Shown here in pieces: positions 9,901-20,800 of a stretch of DNA of 64,000 nucleotides. Below the pieces are notes generated by a model. That model was not told the DNA's origin, ran no database searches, and saw nothing but the letters and a program-made list of their open reading frames with translations. Within the stretch, counting starts at the first letter, position 1. Every line of letters begins with the position of its first letter. The stretch is from Moorena producens 3L (lineage in GTDB: Bacteria; Cyanobacteriota; Cyanobacteriia; Cyanobacteriales; Coleofasciculaceae). The translations under genes and the position numbers were made by a program. The stretch spans positions 37,786 through 101,785 of the forward strand of contig NZ_GL890975.1 in NCBI RefSeq assembly GCF_000211815.1. The letters run 5' to 3'.

Positions 9901-11739
9901 GGGTTGAGTATAAGCTGTTTGGTCTAGTAGCGATGAACCAGACTCATCCGTTGTTTGATGATATAGAACGGCTAAAAGAGATTGATCTAGTAGCGAACTC
10001 AGAATTTCGTCACATTCCTCCAAAGCTTGACGAAAAGTTGGCTGAGTTTCGTATAGTTGCCGTCCCATATTCAGATATTGGGAACCTTGACCAGTGAACA
10101 GGAAAGCTACTTGAGGAACATTACTGCTGGTACAAAATTCTTTTTGAAACACCCCAACTACTTCTTCCCCAGCACTTCGGTTACTGAGTTTTGTTGCTAA
10201 TTGTTGTCGATCAGCGGCAATAATAGCAAGGCGATGGTTGAAGTGGAATCGTCCACTATTGGCTGTATAACAAATATCTGCTAGTTCTATTTTTCGGTTA
10301 GTTTCTAGATAATTTTGATAACGACTAACCAATTCTTCGAGTGCTTCTTTAGTTTGAGCTGAAAGGGTTAATAAATGTAAGGGACGCTGATATATATCTT
10401 GGTTTTTAAATTGTTTTGGGGCTTCTTCGAGAATGACATGGGCGTTAGTTCCTCCCACGGCAAAAGAACTAACTCCAGCTCTGCGAGGCGTGCCATTGCT
10501 TTTCCATTCTGACAATTTTGTATTGACGAAAAAGGGACTATTTACAAAATCAATTTTGGGATTGGGTTGTTCAAAGTTCAGGCTAGGGGGAATTAATTTG
10601 TGATTGAGAGCCAAAGTAGCTTTAATCAGTCCCGTTACTCCTGCTGCTGCGTCTAAATGCCCAACATTAGTTTTTACTGAACCAATAGCACAAAAGCCTT
10701 GTTTTTGGGTGCTCTGCTGAAAAACCTTGGTCAGAGCTTCAATTTCAATCGGATCTCCGAGTTTTGTCCCTGTGCCATGAGCTTCTACATATGTGATCGT
10801 CTCTGCTTCCACACCAGCCACAGCCTGAGCTTCTGAAATAACCGCTGCTTGACCTACTACACTAGGTGCGGTGTAGCCGACTTTCAAAGAGCCATCGTTA
10901 TTAATGGCTGAACCCTTAATTACTGCATAGATATAATCTTTGTCTGCAATAGCATCTTCGAGTCCCTTGAGTAGTACAACTCCGAGACCATTACCATACC
11001 TTGTACCCTCAGCTTTGGCATCAAAGGCTCGGCAATGACCATCTGGGGAGAGAATCATCCCGTCTTGATACAAATATCCCACTTCTTGAGGCACACGGAT
11101 GGTTACACCACCAGCAAGAGCCATGTCGCATTCCCCATTGAGCAAACTTTGGCAAGCTAGATGAACAGCTACTAATGAAGTGGAACAAGCAGTTTGAACG
11201 GTGATAGCCGGTCCAGTTAGATTCAGGTTGTAAGCAACACGAGTTGCTAAGTAATCTTTGTCATTAGCCAGCAATTGTTGAAAAGAACTACTATTGAGGT
11301 AAGAAAAGTCAAAACAAGGATTAACGTTGTTCCAGAAATAGCTGCTCATGGTAATGCCAGCATAAACCCCGATAGAACCTTGATAGGTATCCGGGTTATA
11401 ACCACCCCTCTCTATTACTTCCCAAGCACATTCGAGGAATAGCCTTTGTTGCGGGTCTATCTCTTCAGCTTGTTTAGGAGTATAGCCAAAGAAACTAGCA
11501 TCAAACATATCTATGTTTGAGATCAAACTACCAGTCCTGACGTAGTTAGAGTTATTCAGTAACTCTTGTTCGATCCCAGAGTTGAGCAATTCTTGTTCTG
11601 AAAAAAGACATATTGATTCAACTCCATCCCGAACATTCTGCCAAAACTGTTCAATATCATCAGCTCCTGAATAACGTCCAGATATTCCTATAATTGCTAT
11701 GTCTTGATTATCGTTAAGGTCTTCTAAATCATCCATCAT
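6988..11739 (-). CDS. curG: CurG-type PKS module: KS-AT-KR-ACP
   Basis: A 1583-residue module. The ketosynthase begins almost at the N-terminus (DIAIIGISGRYSGA) with its nucleophile in QTACSTSLVAVH (~184). The AT has GHSVGEYVAA (~639) and AFHSPLM, so malonyl-CoA is the expected extender. The ketoreductase starts at GSYLITGGLGYLG (~1181) with YAAANQF; it lacks the LDD signature (HAAGVGRLDTL), which leans to an A-type KR. The ACP has EMGMDSLTAVDL (~1491). A charged C-terminal tail (QDQQEDDSLEAKL onward) looks like a docking segment for the next protein. There is no dehydratase in the module, although curacin carries a cis alkene next to the ring; dehydration may be supplied by a neighbouring DH (inference). 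It lies 87 nt downstream of curF in the same direction. Confidence 0.92.
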   Translation of the reverse strand: MMDDLEDLNDNQDIAIIGISGRYSGADDIEQFWQNVRDGVESICLFSEQELLNSGIEQELLNNSNYVRTGSLISNIDMFDASFFGYTPKQAEEIDPQQRLFLECAWEVIERGGYNPDTYQGSIGVYAGITMSSYFWNNVNPCFDFSYLNSSSFQQLLANDKDYLATRVAYNLNLTGPAITVQTACSTSLVAVHLACQSLLNGECDMALAGGVTIRVPQEVGYLYQDGMILSPDGHCRAFDAKAEGTRYGNGLGVVLLKGLEDAIADKDYIYAVIKGSAINNDGSLKVGYTAPSVVGQAAVISEAQAVAGVEAETITYVEAHGTGTKLGDPIEIEALTKVFQQSTQKQGFCAIGSVKTNVGHLDAAAGVTGLIKATLALNHKLIPPSLNFEQPNPKIDFVNSPFFVNTKLSEWKSNGTPRRAGVSSFAVGGTNAHVILEEAPKQFKNQDIYQRPLHLLTLSAQTKEALEELVSRYQNYLETNRKIELADICYTANSGRFHFNHRLAIIAADRQQLATKLSNRSAGEEVVGVFQKEFCTSSNVPQVAFLFTGQGSQYLNMGRQLYETQPTFRQALEECDEILSSLLDQSLLAVLYHQTTDESGSSLLDQTAYTQPALFAIEYALFKLWQSWGIEPNVVMGHSVGEYVAATVAGVFSLEDGLRLIAKRGQLMQQLPSVGEMVSVMASESKVQAVIANYTEKLGLAQSNVGIAAINGPESVVISGASAAVKAISSSLELEGVKIKLLQVSHAFHSPLMRPILAEFEAVAQQVNYHQPQIPLISNVTGEQATCDISTPDYWVNHICQPVRFVQSMETLYQEGYEVFLEIGPKPILLGMGRQCLPEEVGVWLPSLRLGMEDWQQMLFSLGQLYLQGAEVDWLGVDQDYGFQKVVLPTYPFQRQRYWIERSQGRGEDKAKQNLSVSTSSPVTELLDRGDYKQLTAMLTGNGSLTAVEVVQQLIHHHQQSLAQAALKDCLYHIEWQLKPSTLAPETPSQNGQWLIIGGEATVAQKLAEQLEQKQQSCYVVKQFPQDYSQLLQQVQQETELPLVGIVYLTSEEVPSQINTTSSQSLLGLLQTLLQDDSSTPVKVWVVTAGAVAKGEHPISVAQTPLWGMGKVVSLEHPELWGGLIDLEPGKTAENHMECLLRELLNRDAEDQVVYRGGERYVPRLVRSSVPTSKIFKVEPTGSYLITGGLGYLGLKVADWLVKQGVRHLILLSRSGLTKETQPAVEALQQTGTNVKVLAVDVADLTDMERVWKQLEAEEKPLKGIIHAAGVGRLDTLEELTPEKWEAVLRPKVQGGWNLHQLSRNENLDFFVCFSSIASVWGSRGQTHYAAANQFLDGLVHYRHSLDLPGLAINWGAWAGGGMTTNEAQRWLAQIGVEALSPELAISALEHLISANQVQVTVSRNNWHRFKTMYAVKRPRPLLDLIAVLPEDIEDKTNPAPGLLQRLEAVTETQRRELLRQALQEEVARVLGLPITNKPGSEVGFFEMGMDSLTAVDLRDRLSKLLGVNLSSTLTFDFPNIEKLEKYLINQHLVKVGLFRTEIDQDQQEDDSLEAKLLDEIKQSSNQELESSIDQILESIIN

Positions 11740-11826
11740 CTTACTGTCATACTTTAATTTTGCTATATTTCTTAATTACTTAGCTGTTCATAACAGTTAT
11801 AACAATACAACAATACTTGGAAAAAA

Positions 11827-14800
11827 TTATTTTTTGCCGCGTAGACTTTTTCTAATATTGCGCCTTTCCTTTCTTGTAGTGCCTTTCTTAACTCGCTCAT
11901 CTCCACGAGTTTTACTAGTTTCCATAAATAATTCTTTACTACCAATCTGAGTAAGGTGTTGACTTAGAAAATGTACAGTAGGGTTAGCAAACAGGTCAAC
12001 TACTTTCAATTCTATGCCTAATAGTTCTTGCAATTTATTATGCACTCTGATGACAAGTAAAGAATTTCCTCCTATGGCAAAGAAATTGTCGTGAATTCCT
12101 ACTTCTTCTAGCTCAAGAACTTCTGTCCAAACAGCAGCAATTTGTTGTTCAGTTTTGGTTTGAGGTAGTATATTTTGATTCGTATCGGCTATAGTTTGTC
12201 TTTGAGGTTTGGGCAATCGTTTACGGTCTACTTTGCCGTTGGCAGTTAATGGTAAAGCTTCCAAAATAACATAATCATCAGGAACCATATATTCGGGAAG
12301 TTTTTGCCATAGGTACTTACGCAATTGTTCCGAAGTACAATTTATTTCTTGATCAGGCTGGCCCACTTCATTTTTGTCTTCTGTCTGATGGATATCGGTC
12401 AGGGAAGAATCGCTAATAACAGACTTTTCCTTGAACACGGCATAAGCAACCAGGCGTTTGCTTTGTTGAGATTCTCCGATAGCAGTAACAATCGCTTCTT
12501 TAATTCCTGGAAATTGCTTTAATGCTACTTCAATTTCCCCCAGTTCAACACGATAACCATTTATTTTTACCTGGAAGTCTTCTCGGCCTAAAAACTCAAT
12601 ATTACCATCCGGTAAATACCTGCCTAAATCCCCAGTTTTGTATAACGGTTCCTGAGTGACTGGATGGGTAATAAAGCTTGCTTGGGTCTTGTGCTCATTT
12701 TTCCAATAACCCTTAGCTAAACCTACCCCTCCAATATAAAGTTGTCCCGGTACCCAAACTGGTCTTGGTTCCATCAACTCATTCAGTACGTAAAAACTTT
12801 GATTTAACAGGGGCTTACCATAGGGAATACTCTTCCAGTCTGACCCCACCTTTTCAATCGGATAGCCAATCGACCAAATTGACGCTTCGGTTGCTCCACC
12901 CAAACTCATCACTTGAACATTAGACCACAGAGATTGGATTTTGCTTGGTAAGTCTACTGGCAGCCAATCTCCACTCAACATTACCACTCGTAAATCACCT
13001 ACTGCTGTTGCTGAGGTTCCTAATAAATGCTCTACCAACATCTGCATCAGAGCCGGAACTGAGTTCCACAAGGTAACTTCGTGAGCGATAATTAATTCTC
13101 TCCAGCAAGCTGGATCCTTTGCTGCTTTTGGTGGTGGCATCACTATCGCTCCCCCTGCTCCTAGCACACCAAATATGTCGTACACTGACAGGTCAAAATT
13201 TAACGCTGCTAAGGCGAGTACTCGGTCAGATGGTGTTACTTTAAACCGTTGATTGATGTCGAGGATGGTATTGATTGCTCCCCGATGATCGATCATTACC
13301 CCTTTGGGTAAACCTGTGGAACCAGAAGTGTAAATCACATAAGCTAAATCTTCTGAAGTTTGTACTGGTTCTAGGGGGTTTGGATCATATTCTGCTAACT
13401 CTTCAGTATCTACAGACCAACATTTGATTCCTTCAGGCCAACCCAGAGACTGTTTGAGGTGAGTTTGAGTCAATACTTGTGTGACTTGTGCTTGCTCGAG
13501 TAGATACCACTGTCTTTCTTGGGGTAGCCCAGGATCTATCGGTAGGTAAGCTCCACCAGACATCAAGATGCCTAACACTGCTACTACCTGTTCCCAACCT
13601 TTCTCCATGACTACGGCTACCAGCTGATTCGGTTTGACTCCTAATTTCCGCAATCCATGTCCCAATTGATGAGACCTTTGATAGAGTTCCCCATAAGTTA
13701 GGCTTTTTTGGGGACTAATAACAGCTGTCGCTTCACTTTGAACTTGTACTTGCTTAACAAACAAACTATGCAAGATATCTTCAGACCAAGATTGAGTCGT
13801 CTGATTCACTTGTGCTTGGAGTGCTAGTTGAGCTGTTGGTAATAGTTGGTGGTAAGTCTCCATCCAAGGTTCGTCAGAGGTGGCTAGCTGTTGAAGCAAA
13901 TCACAATAAGCCTCAAACATTTGCTCGATGAGACCTTCAGGGAATAGCCCTTCCACTGTATGCCAACTAAATGCCAGTGCTCCTTTCTCCTCGGTTACGA
14001 TATGGTCGAGCAACACTTGAGGCGTTTGAGCTGCACTATACACAACCTCTCCAAAGTGCTCCAAACCGAATCCTCGCCCCACCTCTTCATCAGCCAGAGA
14101 CTTTAAGCCCAAAGTGCTAGTAAAGACTACCCCCATTGGTTGACTACGCCCTCGACGATAGAGCTCTCGCTGCACTTCTACTCCACTGATATAACGATGC
14201 TCTAAATCTTCCCACAGCTGTCTTTGCAGTTTTTGAGCACGACTAATGAATGGAACTGCTTGTGAGTTATCTACCTCTAGTAAGATTACAGAGGTGAAGT
14301 CGCCTATGAGCTCATTGACTTGAGGGTGTAAGGGCAAACGGTTAAATAAAGTCAGATTGAGGGTAAACTTTGAACTTTTGCTCCAGTAATTCAAGACAGA
14401 GGCAAAAGCACTTAACAATACCCCTGATGGGGTTAAATTTGCTTTGCTCGCCTTGTTTTTTAACTGTTGCCAATCACTCTGAGACAGTTGAGCTGTGTGA
14501 GTATTGAACTGAGGATCAGTAATTGCAGAAGTTACTTTCGCTTGGGGAATTTCTGGAGCTGGAGGTAGGTTATCTAAGCGGTTGAACCAATATTGCTGAG
14601 AACTGAGATACTGGGGACTATCTTTGAGTTCCAATTCCGCGAGCACATAGTCTCGGAAGGAGATTTCCGTTGCAGGCAGTGAACTCTGTGGATTATTGTA
14701 CAGTTCTGACCACTGCTTAAATAGAACATAAGTACTCCAGGCATCAAATATTAACATATCGATGCTGGCGTGCAAGCGGAAACATTGTTCATTTAAACGG

Positions 14801-17800
14801 GTAGCCCGTAGATGAAATAAAGGCCACTGGTTAGTTGGTAAAACCTCATGGGACATCTGATTGCGAATCTGCTCTAGCTCTGAAGCAATCGTTTCAGGAG
14901 ATTCCTCAGACAAATTTAAAATTTCAATTTCATAGGGAGGCACCTGCTCAAGTATTTGCTGGTTACCGTCAGCTAAAACTACCATCCGCAGCATATCATG
15001 GTGGTCAATTAATCGCCTCCAAGCTTGGTGTAAGCTTTCTAAATTTAAGTTTTCACAATCTACTTCTATGTAAATGTGGGTAGCAATATTACCTAGGTCA
15101 AAAATTTGATTGCGACCTATCCAATAAGCTTGTTGAATGTCATTTAACGGAAATGGTTGATACCTTTGCTCTGGATGAGGAATCAGGGTAGGAAGCTCGG
15201 AAAAGGAATCTATGGGGATGACATTGTTAGCTAAATACTCTACCAAAGATTCTACCGTTGGATAATCAAATAACAGTGTTGAACTGAAGCTTGTACCTAA
15301 GTTAGACTCCAATTGATTTTTCAATTCCACTGCCATCAGGGAATCTAATCCTAAGTCAAACAATGGTTGATGTCTTTCTATCTGTTGTCCATCTCTCAAT
15401 CCTAAAATATTGACTATGGCTGAACTAATTTGAGTTGTTAGTAATTCCTGACGTTCTGAAACAGATGCTGATTTTAATTGTTCTTTAAAGGCAGACTTTT
15501 GAGTTAATACTGGTTCTGTTACTTTTACCCTTAATCCCTCTAGTTCTACTAGTACAGTTCCTTGGTTGTCTACTAGAAAAATGTTTGCCGTTAAGTTGGT
15601 TTGTCGTATTTCTGCTATAGCCCATACTTGGCTGATTGTTTGGCGATACAGTTTGAATTTTTCTACCCCTACTGGTAGATATATTTTATCTGTTTCTGTG
15701 TGTGGTATGGCATACGATACTATTTGGAAGGCTGCATCTAATAGGGCTGGATGTAGCTGATAGTCTGCTAGTTGGGCGGTTAATTCTTCAGGGAAGGCCA
15801 TTTCTCCTAGGGCTTTTCCTTGACCTTTCCACAACTGCTTTATTCCTTGGAAACTACTGCCGTAGTCTATCCCTTTTGAGCGATATTCTCGGTAATGTTC
15901 TTCAATTTCTATTGCTTGACTACACTCAGCTTGGTATTTTTCTAGGTCGATTTTTGCTTGGCTGTTCCTGGTTGGCTCAGTATATATCTTTCCTTGTGCG
16001 TGCAATACCCATTGCGGTGTTTGTTGATTTTCACCTTCTGAGGGGCTGAAAATCTCGAACTTATAGCTATTGTTTTCTGCGAAGCTGACTACTGTTTGTA
16101 CGGTCTTTATTTCGGTTTCTGGTATAACTAAACTTTGCAGTATGTCTACGTCAGAAACGACTACTTGCTCTTGGCTTGTGAATAGACTTTTTCCGGCTGA
16201 AGCAGCTATTTCTAAGTAGCCTGTGCTGGGAAATAGTACTTTTCCAAAAACCTGGTGGTGATTCAGGTAACCTGGAGATTCTGCTCCTATGTATGATTGA
16301 AAACGATGTTGATCCTCTATTCCCGCTAGGTTAATTTTTTCTCCTAGTAATGGGTGCTGCTCTTTGCCTTTTAACCAGTAGGATTTTTGTTCGTAACCAT
16401 TTTGGCTAGAAACCCAATACCTTTCTCGTTGGAAGGGATATGTTGGCAATGCCACCTTCTGACGAGCATAATTTTGCTCAAATGCTATCCAATCTACTTT
16501 GGCTCCCTCTACATATAACTTTCCTAAACTAGATAGCATCTGTTGGCATTCTTCTACTCCCGGACGCAATGAGGGCAACCAGACACCGATTTTTTCTGGT
16601 AAACATTGACGTCCCATACTTAGTAATACTGGTTTTGGTCCTATTTCCAGAAATAACTCGTATCCTTCCTGGTACAAAGTTTTCATGCTTTGAGCAAATT
16701 GCACTGGTTGGCGCACATGATTTACCCAGTATTCGGCAGTGGTAATCTGCTCAGTTACCTGTTTGCCAGTGACATTGGATATCAGTGGTATCCTAGGCTG
16801 CTCATAGGTTATTTCTTTTGCTGCTGCTTCAAATTCTGCCAGCATCGGTTCCATCAGAGGAGAATGGAAGGCGTGGGATACTTTTAGTGGTTTGGTTGTG
16901 ATTCCGGCTGATTCGAGGTTAGTTGCGATCGCTTCTACTGCTTTTCCCTCACCAGAAATTACTATGCTTTGAGGTCCATTGATTGCTGCTATGGCGACTT
17001 TCTCACTGAGATCTTTTGCTTTCAATGTTTCTAGGACTTTAGACTCTGGAGCCATAGCCCAGAGCATCTTACCATCACCAGGTAATTTCTGCATCAAAGA
17101 GCCTCTAGCAGCAATTAGTTTCAAGCCATCTTCTAAACTAAAAACTCCTGCTACGGTTGCTGCTACATATTCTCCTACACTGTGACCCATGACCACATCT
17201 GGCTCAATTCCCCAGGATTGCCAGAGTTTAAATAGAGCATATTCTATAGCGAATAAAGCTGGTTGGGTATAAGCTGTTTGGCCTAGTAGGGATGAACCTG
17301 ACGAGTTTTTGTCTGTTGGATAAAGAATGTTTCGTAATGACGTTTCCTGGAAGGTTTCTACGCTACTGAGAATCTCCTCGCATTGGTTAATCGCTTGACG
17401 GAAAGTTGGTGCTTGTTGATACAACTGCTTTCCCATGTTGATATATTGGGAACCTTGACCTGTAAATAGGAAAGCAATTTTGGCTACTGTAGTGTTGTTT
17501 AGCAGTTCTCCTGAAGTGATTCCTGCTAATTTTTTTCCCTCTTGGTGTTGTCGGAGTTTTTCGACTAATTCTTGTTGGTTAGGGGCGACAACTGCTAGTC
17601 TGTGGGTGAAGTGAGTCCTTCCAGTGCTAGCAGTGTAGCAGACATCGCCTAACCTTAAGTTTGGATTGGTTTTGAGATAATTTTGATAGCTACTAATTAC
17701 TTCACCAAGAGCTGTTTCAGTTTTGGCTGACAAAGTTAATAGATGAACTGAATTTTCTAAGTAATCTTCGCTGTTACCTGTTGCCTTCCCCCCTTGAGGG

Positions 17801-20800
17801 GACACAGGGGAGGTTTGCCTGTTGTCTTCTATTGGTGCTTCTTCAACAACAACATGAGCATTTGTACCATTCAAGCCGAAAGAATTCACGGCTGCTCGCC
17901 TTGGTATACCTGTTGGCACTTCCCAAGCTTTAAATTCTGTGTTGACGTAGAAGGGGCTATTGGCAAAATCAATGTTTGGATTGGGTTGATTAAAGTGCAA
18001 AGAAGGAACCAGTTTTTGATTTTTCAGGCATAAAATTGTCTTAATTAAACTAGACATTCCTGCGGCAGTTGCTGCGTTACCAATATTAGTCTTTACTGAA
18101 CCGATCGCACAAAATTGTTTTTGAGCTGTCCACTTAGAAAATGCTTCTGTAAATGCCTCAACCTCGATGGGATCTCCAAGAGGTGTTGCTGTACCGTGAG
18201 CTTCTAAATAACTTATAGTTTCTGGATTAATTCCAAATTGTTGATAAATATTTTCTGCTAAGCGTGCTTGAGATTTACTACTAGGGGCACTAATTCCATT
18301 TGTGCTTCCATCATAATTTGTACCTGTACCCTTAATTATTCCATAGATATGATCTTGATCTTGAACTGCTTGCTCATACCTTTTTAATAAAATTGCACCA
18401 CAACCTTCTCCCCAAACTATACCGGATGCTTCAGCATCAAAACTTTTACAACGTCCTTCGGGAGATACCATCTGAAACTGGCTCGACAGTACTTGGAAGT
18501 CTGGTGTTAGCATGGTAGAAATACCACCTGCGATCGCTATTTCGCTCTCTCCCCGTTTAATACTTTCGCAAGCTTGATGAACAGCTACTAATGATGAAGA
18601 ACAGGCAGCCTCAACAGCTACCACTGGTCCTTTAAGATCCAGGAAATAGGCTATTCTTGCTGGTAGAACTGACAGCATAGTTCCTGATAGCACCAGTCGA
18701 TGATGACCGAAACCTGAATTGGACAAAAACTTGATATAATCACTGCTTGCTGCCCCAACAAATACTCCACAGTGTTTCCCCTTGAGAGAATCAGGAGCAT
18801 ATCCAGCATCCTCAATAGCATGGTAAGCTTCCTCTAAAAAGATTCTTTGTTGAGGTTCGATTAACTCAGCTTCTCCAGGAGAAATTTGAAAGAATAAAGG
18901 GTCAAATTTGTCAATGTCATCTAAAAAAGCAGCATACTTTGAACAAGCAGTACCTGGATGTTCTGGATCTGAATGATACCAACTTCGTCCTTCCCATCTT
19001 CCAGGGGGAGGTTCTGTTACACTATCAACTCCATGCTTTAAGTTTTCCCAAAATTCCTTCCAGTTTTTTGCTCCTGGATATCGACATGATATTCCAATAA
19101 TCGCTATATCGTCTGTTATCCTTTGATCTGGAATTGATTTAGTAGTTACAGATTCTTTTTGCTGAATTTCTAGTAATAGTTGCTCTGCATCCTCTAAGGA
19201 AACTTCACCAGATTGTAATTGATTTAGTATTGCTTCATCCTGATTGCTCTGTCCTTGATTGGGAACGGCAGTGGGTAGATTTTTCTTTGTTGGGGAATTT
19301 AGATCTACTGTTTCTAATAAGTTTTGAGCATTTTCTAAGGATATTTCTCCTGAACTCAGTAGAGATAATATTTGCTCTGTTTTATCTGTATTAATTAATT
19401 TATTCTGACCATTATTAGGCACTGTTGCTAGTATCTGTTGATCTGTCAACCCCAATAGTAGTTGCTCTGCATTCTCTAAGGATATATCACCGGATTGCAA
19501 TTGATGTAGTAGTTCTTCTTGGTGACTCATTGACTCTTGATTTGCTTGCTGGGAACTATTTTTTACGCCATTATAGAGCTCTGGCATAGTTACCACTATT
19601 TTGCCGATATGCTTGCTATGTTGCAGGTGACGGAAAGCTTCCACCACATCTTCACTTGGAAATACTTTGTAAGGTAATGGCTTGAGGCTACCGGACTCAA
19701 ACAGCAAGGCTAAATCGTCCCAAAGCTTGGCATGAAATTGTTTATCTCTAACAAATTCATCTGACATATCAAAGGGAAAATACTTCACATCTGGGCGTCT
19801 TTGAGAAACTTGCTCATGGCTCCAGATGTTGAGCCTACCAATTTCAATATATCGTCCACCTGGGGCCAGGATATCTATATTTTTGGGGATGTACTCTCCA
19901 TGAGTCAGGCTATTAAAAATTACATCTACTCCATTCCCCTGGGTGAGTTCCCTTACTTCACTAGCAAACTCCGTGGTTCGAGAATTCATTACATGTTTTA
20001 TTCCCTGTTCTCGAAGAACAGATATTTTGTGGGGACTAGTCGTGGCAAATACTTCTGAGCCAAAAAATTGAGCTAATTGAACTGCAGCTTGTCCTGCACC
20101 TCCCGAAGCTGCATGAATTAATACTCTCTCTCCTGGCTGAACTTTGGCCAAATTATGCAACCCGTAATAGGCAGTGAAAAAAGACATAAAAATAGTAGCT
20201 GCCTCTACCATACTCAGATCAGAAGGCTTAGCCAATAAGTCATCCGGTGAGCAGATAACAAAGCTACTGAAAGCATTGCCGGGATAAGCCAATATCACCT
20301 CATCGCCGACTTTCCATTGGGATACGTCTGAGCCAACCGCTACAACAGTACCCACACCTTCAACACCAAAGGTGAGATTTTCAGCACTGATAATTCCAGA
20401 GCGATATCTTTTTTTGATGTACTCTTGGAAGATACCCAGTACGTTGAGTACTTCTCGAAAATTAACTGGTACAGCTTTTATTTGAACTTCGACTTCAGTG
20501 GATTTAGGCTTTCGACGTTCTTGAGGCATCCAAGTTAGATTCTTTAACAAGCCATAACTAGGTATCCTTAACTGAACTGGTTGGGGATTAGGTATTTTTT
20601 GTTCTACAGTGCTTTGGATCAAATTGGGAATTACTGTCTCACCAAACTCTTGCTGAATACGACTGGCTATTTCTGGTTGGTTAAAGGTTACCTGGTGTAT
20701 TTCTAGTTCTTTTTTGATAGCTTCAGGAAACTTGGCTTTAATGTCGGCACTCAAATGTTGTTTGAGGGCGACTAGAGATAATCTAGGGCTCTTGGCTATT

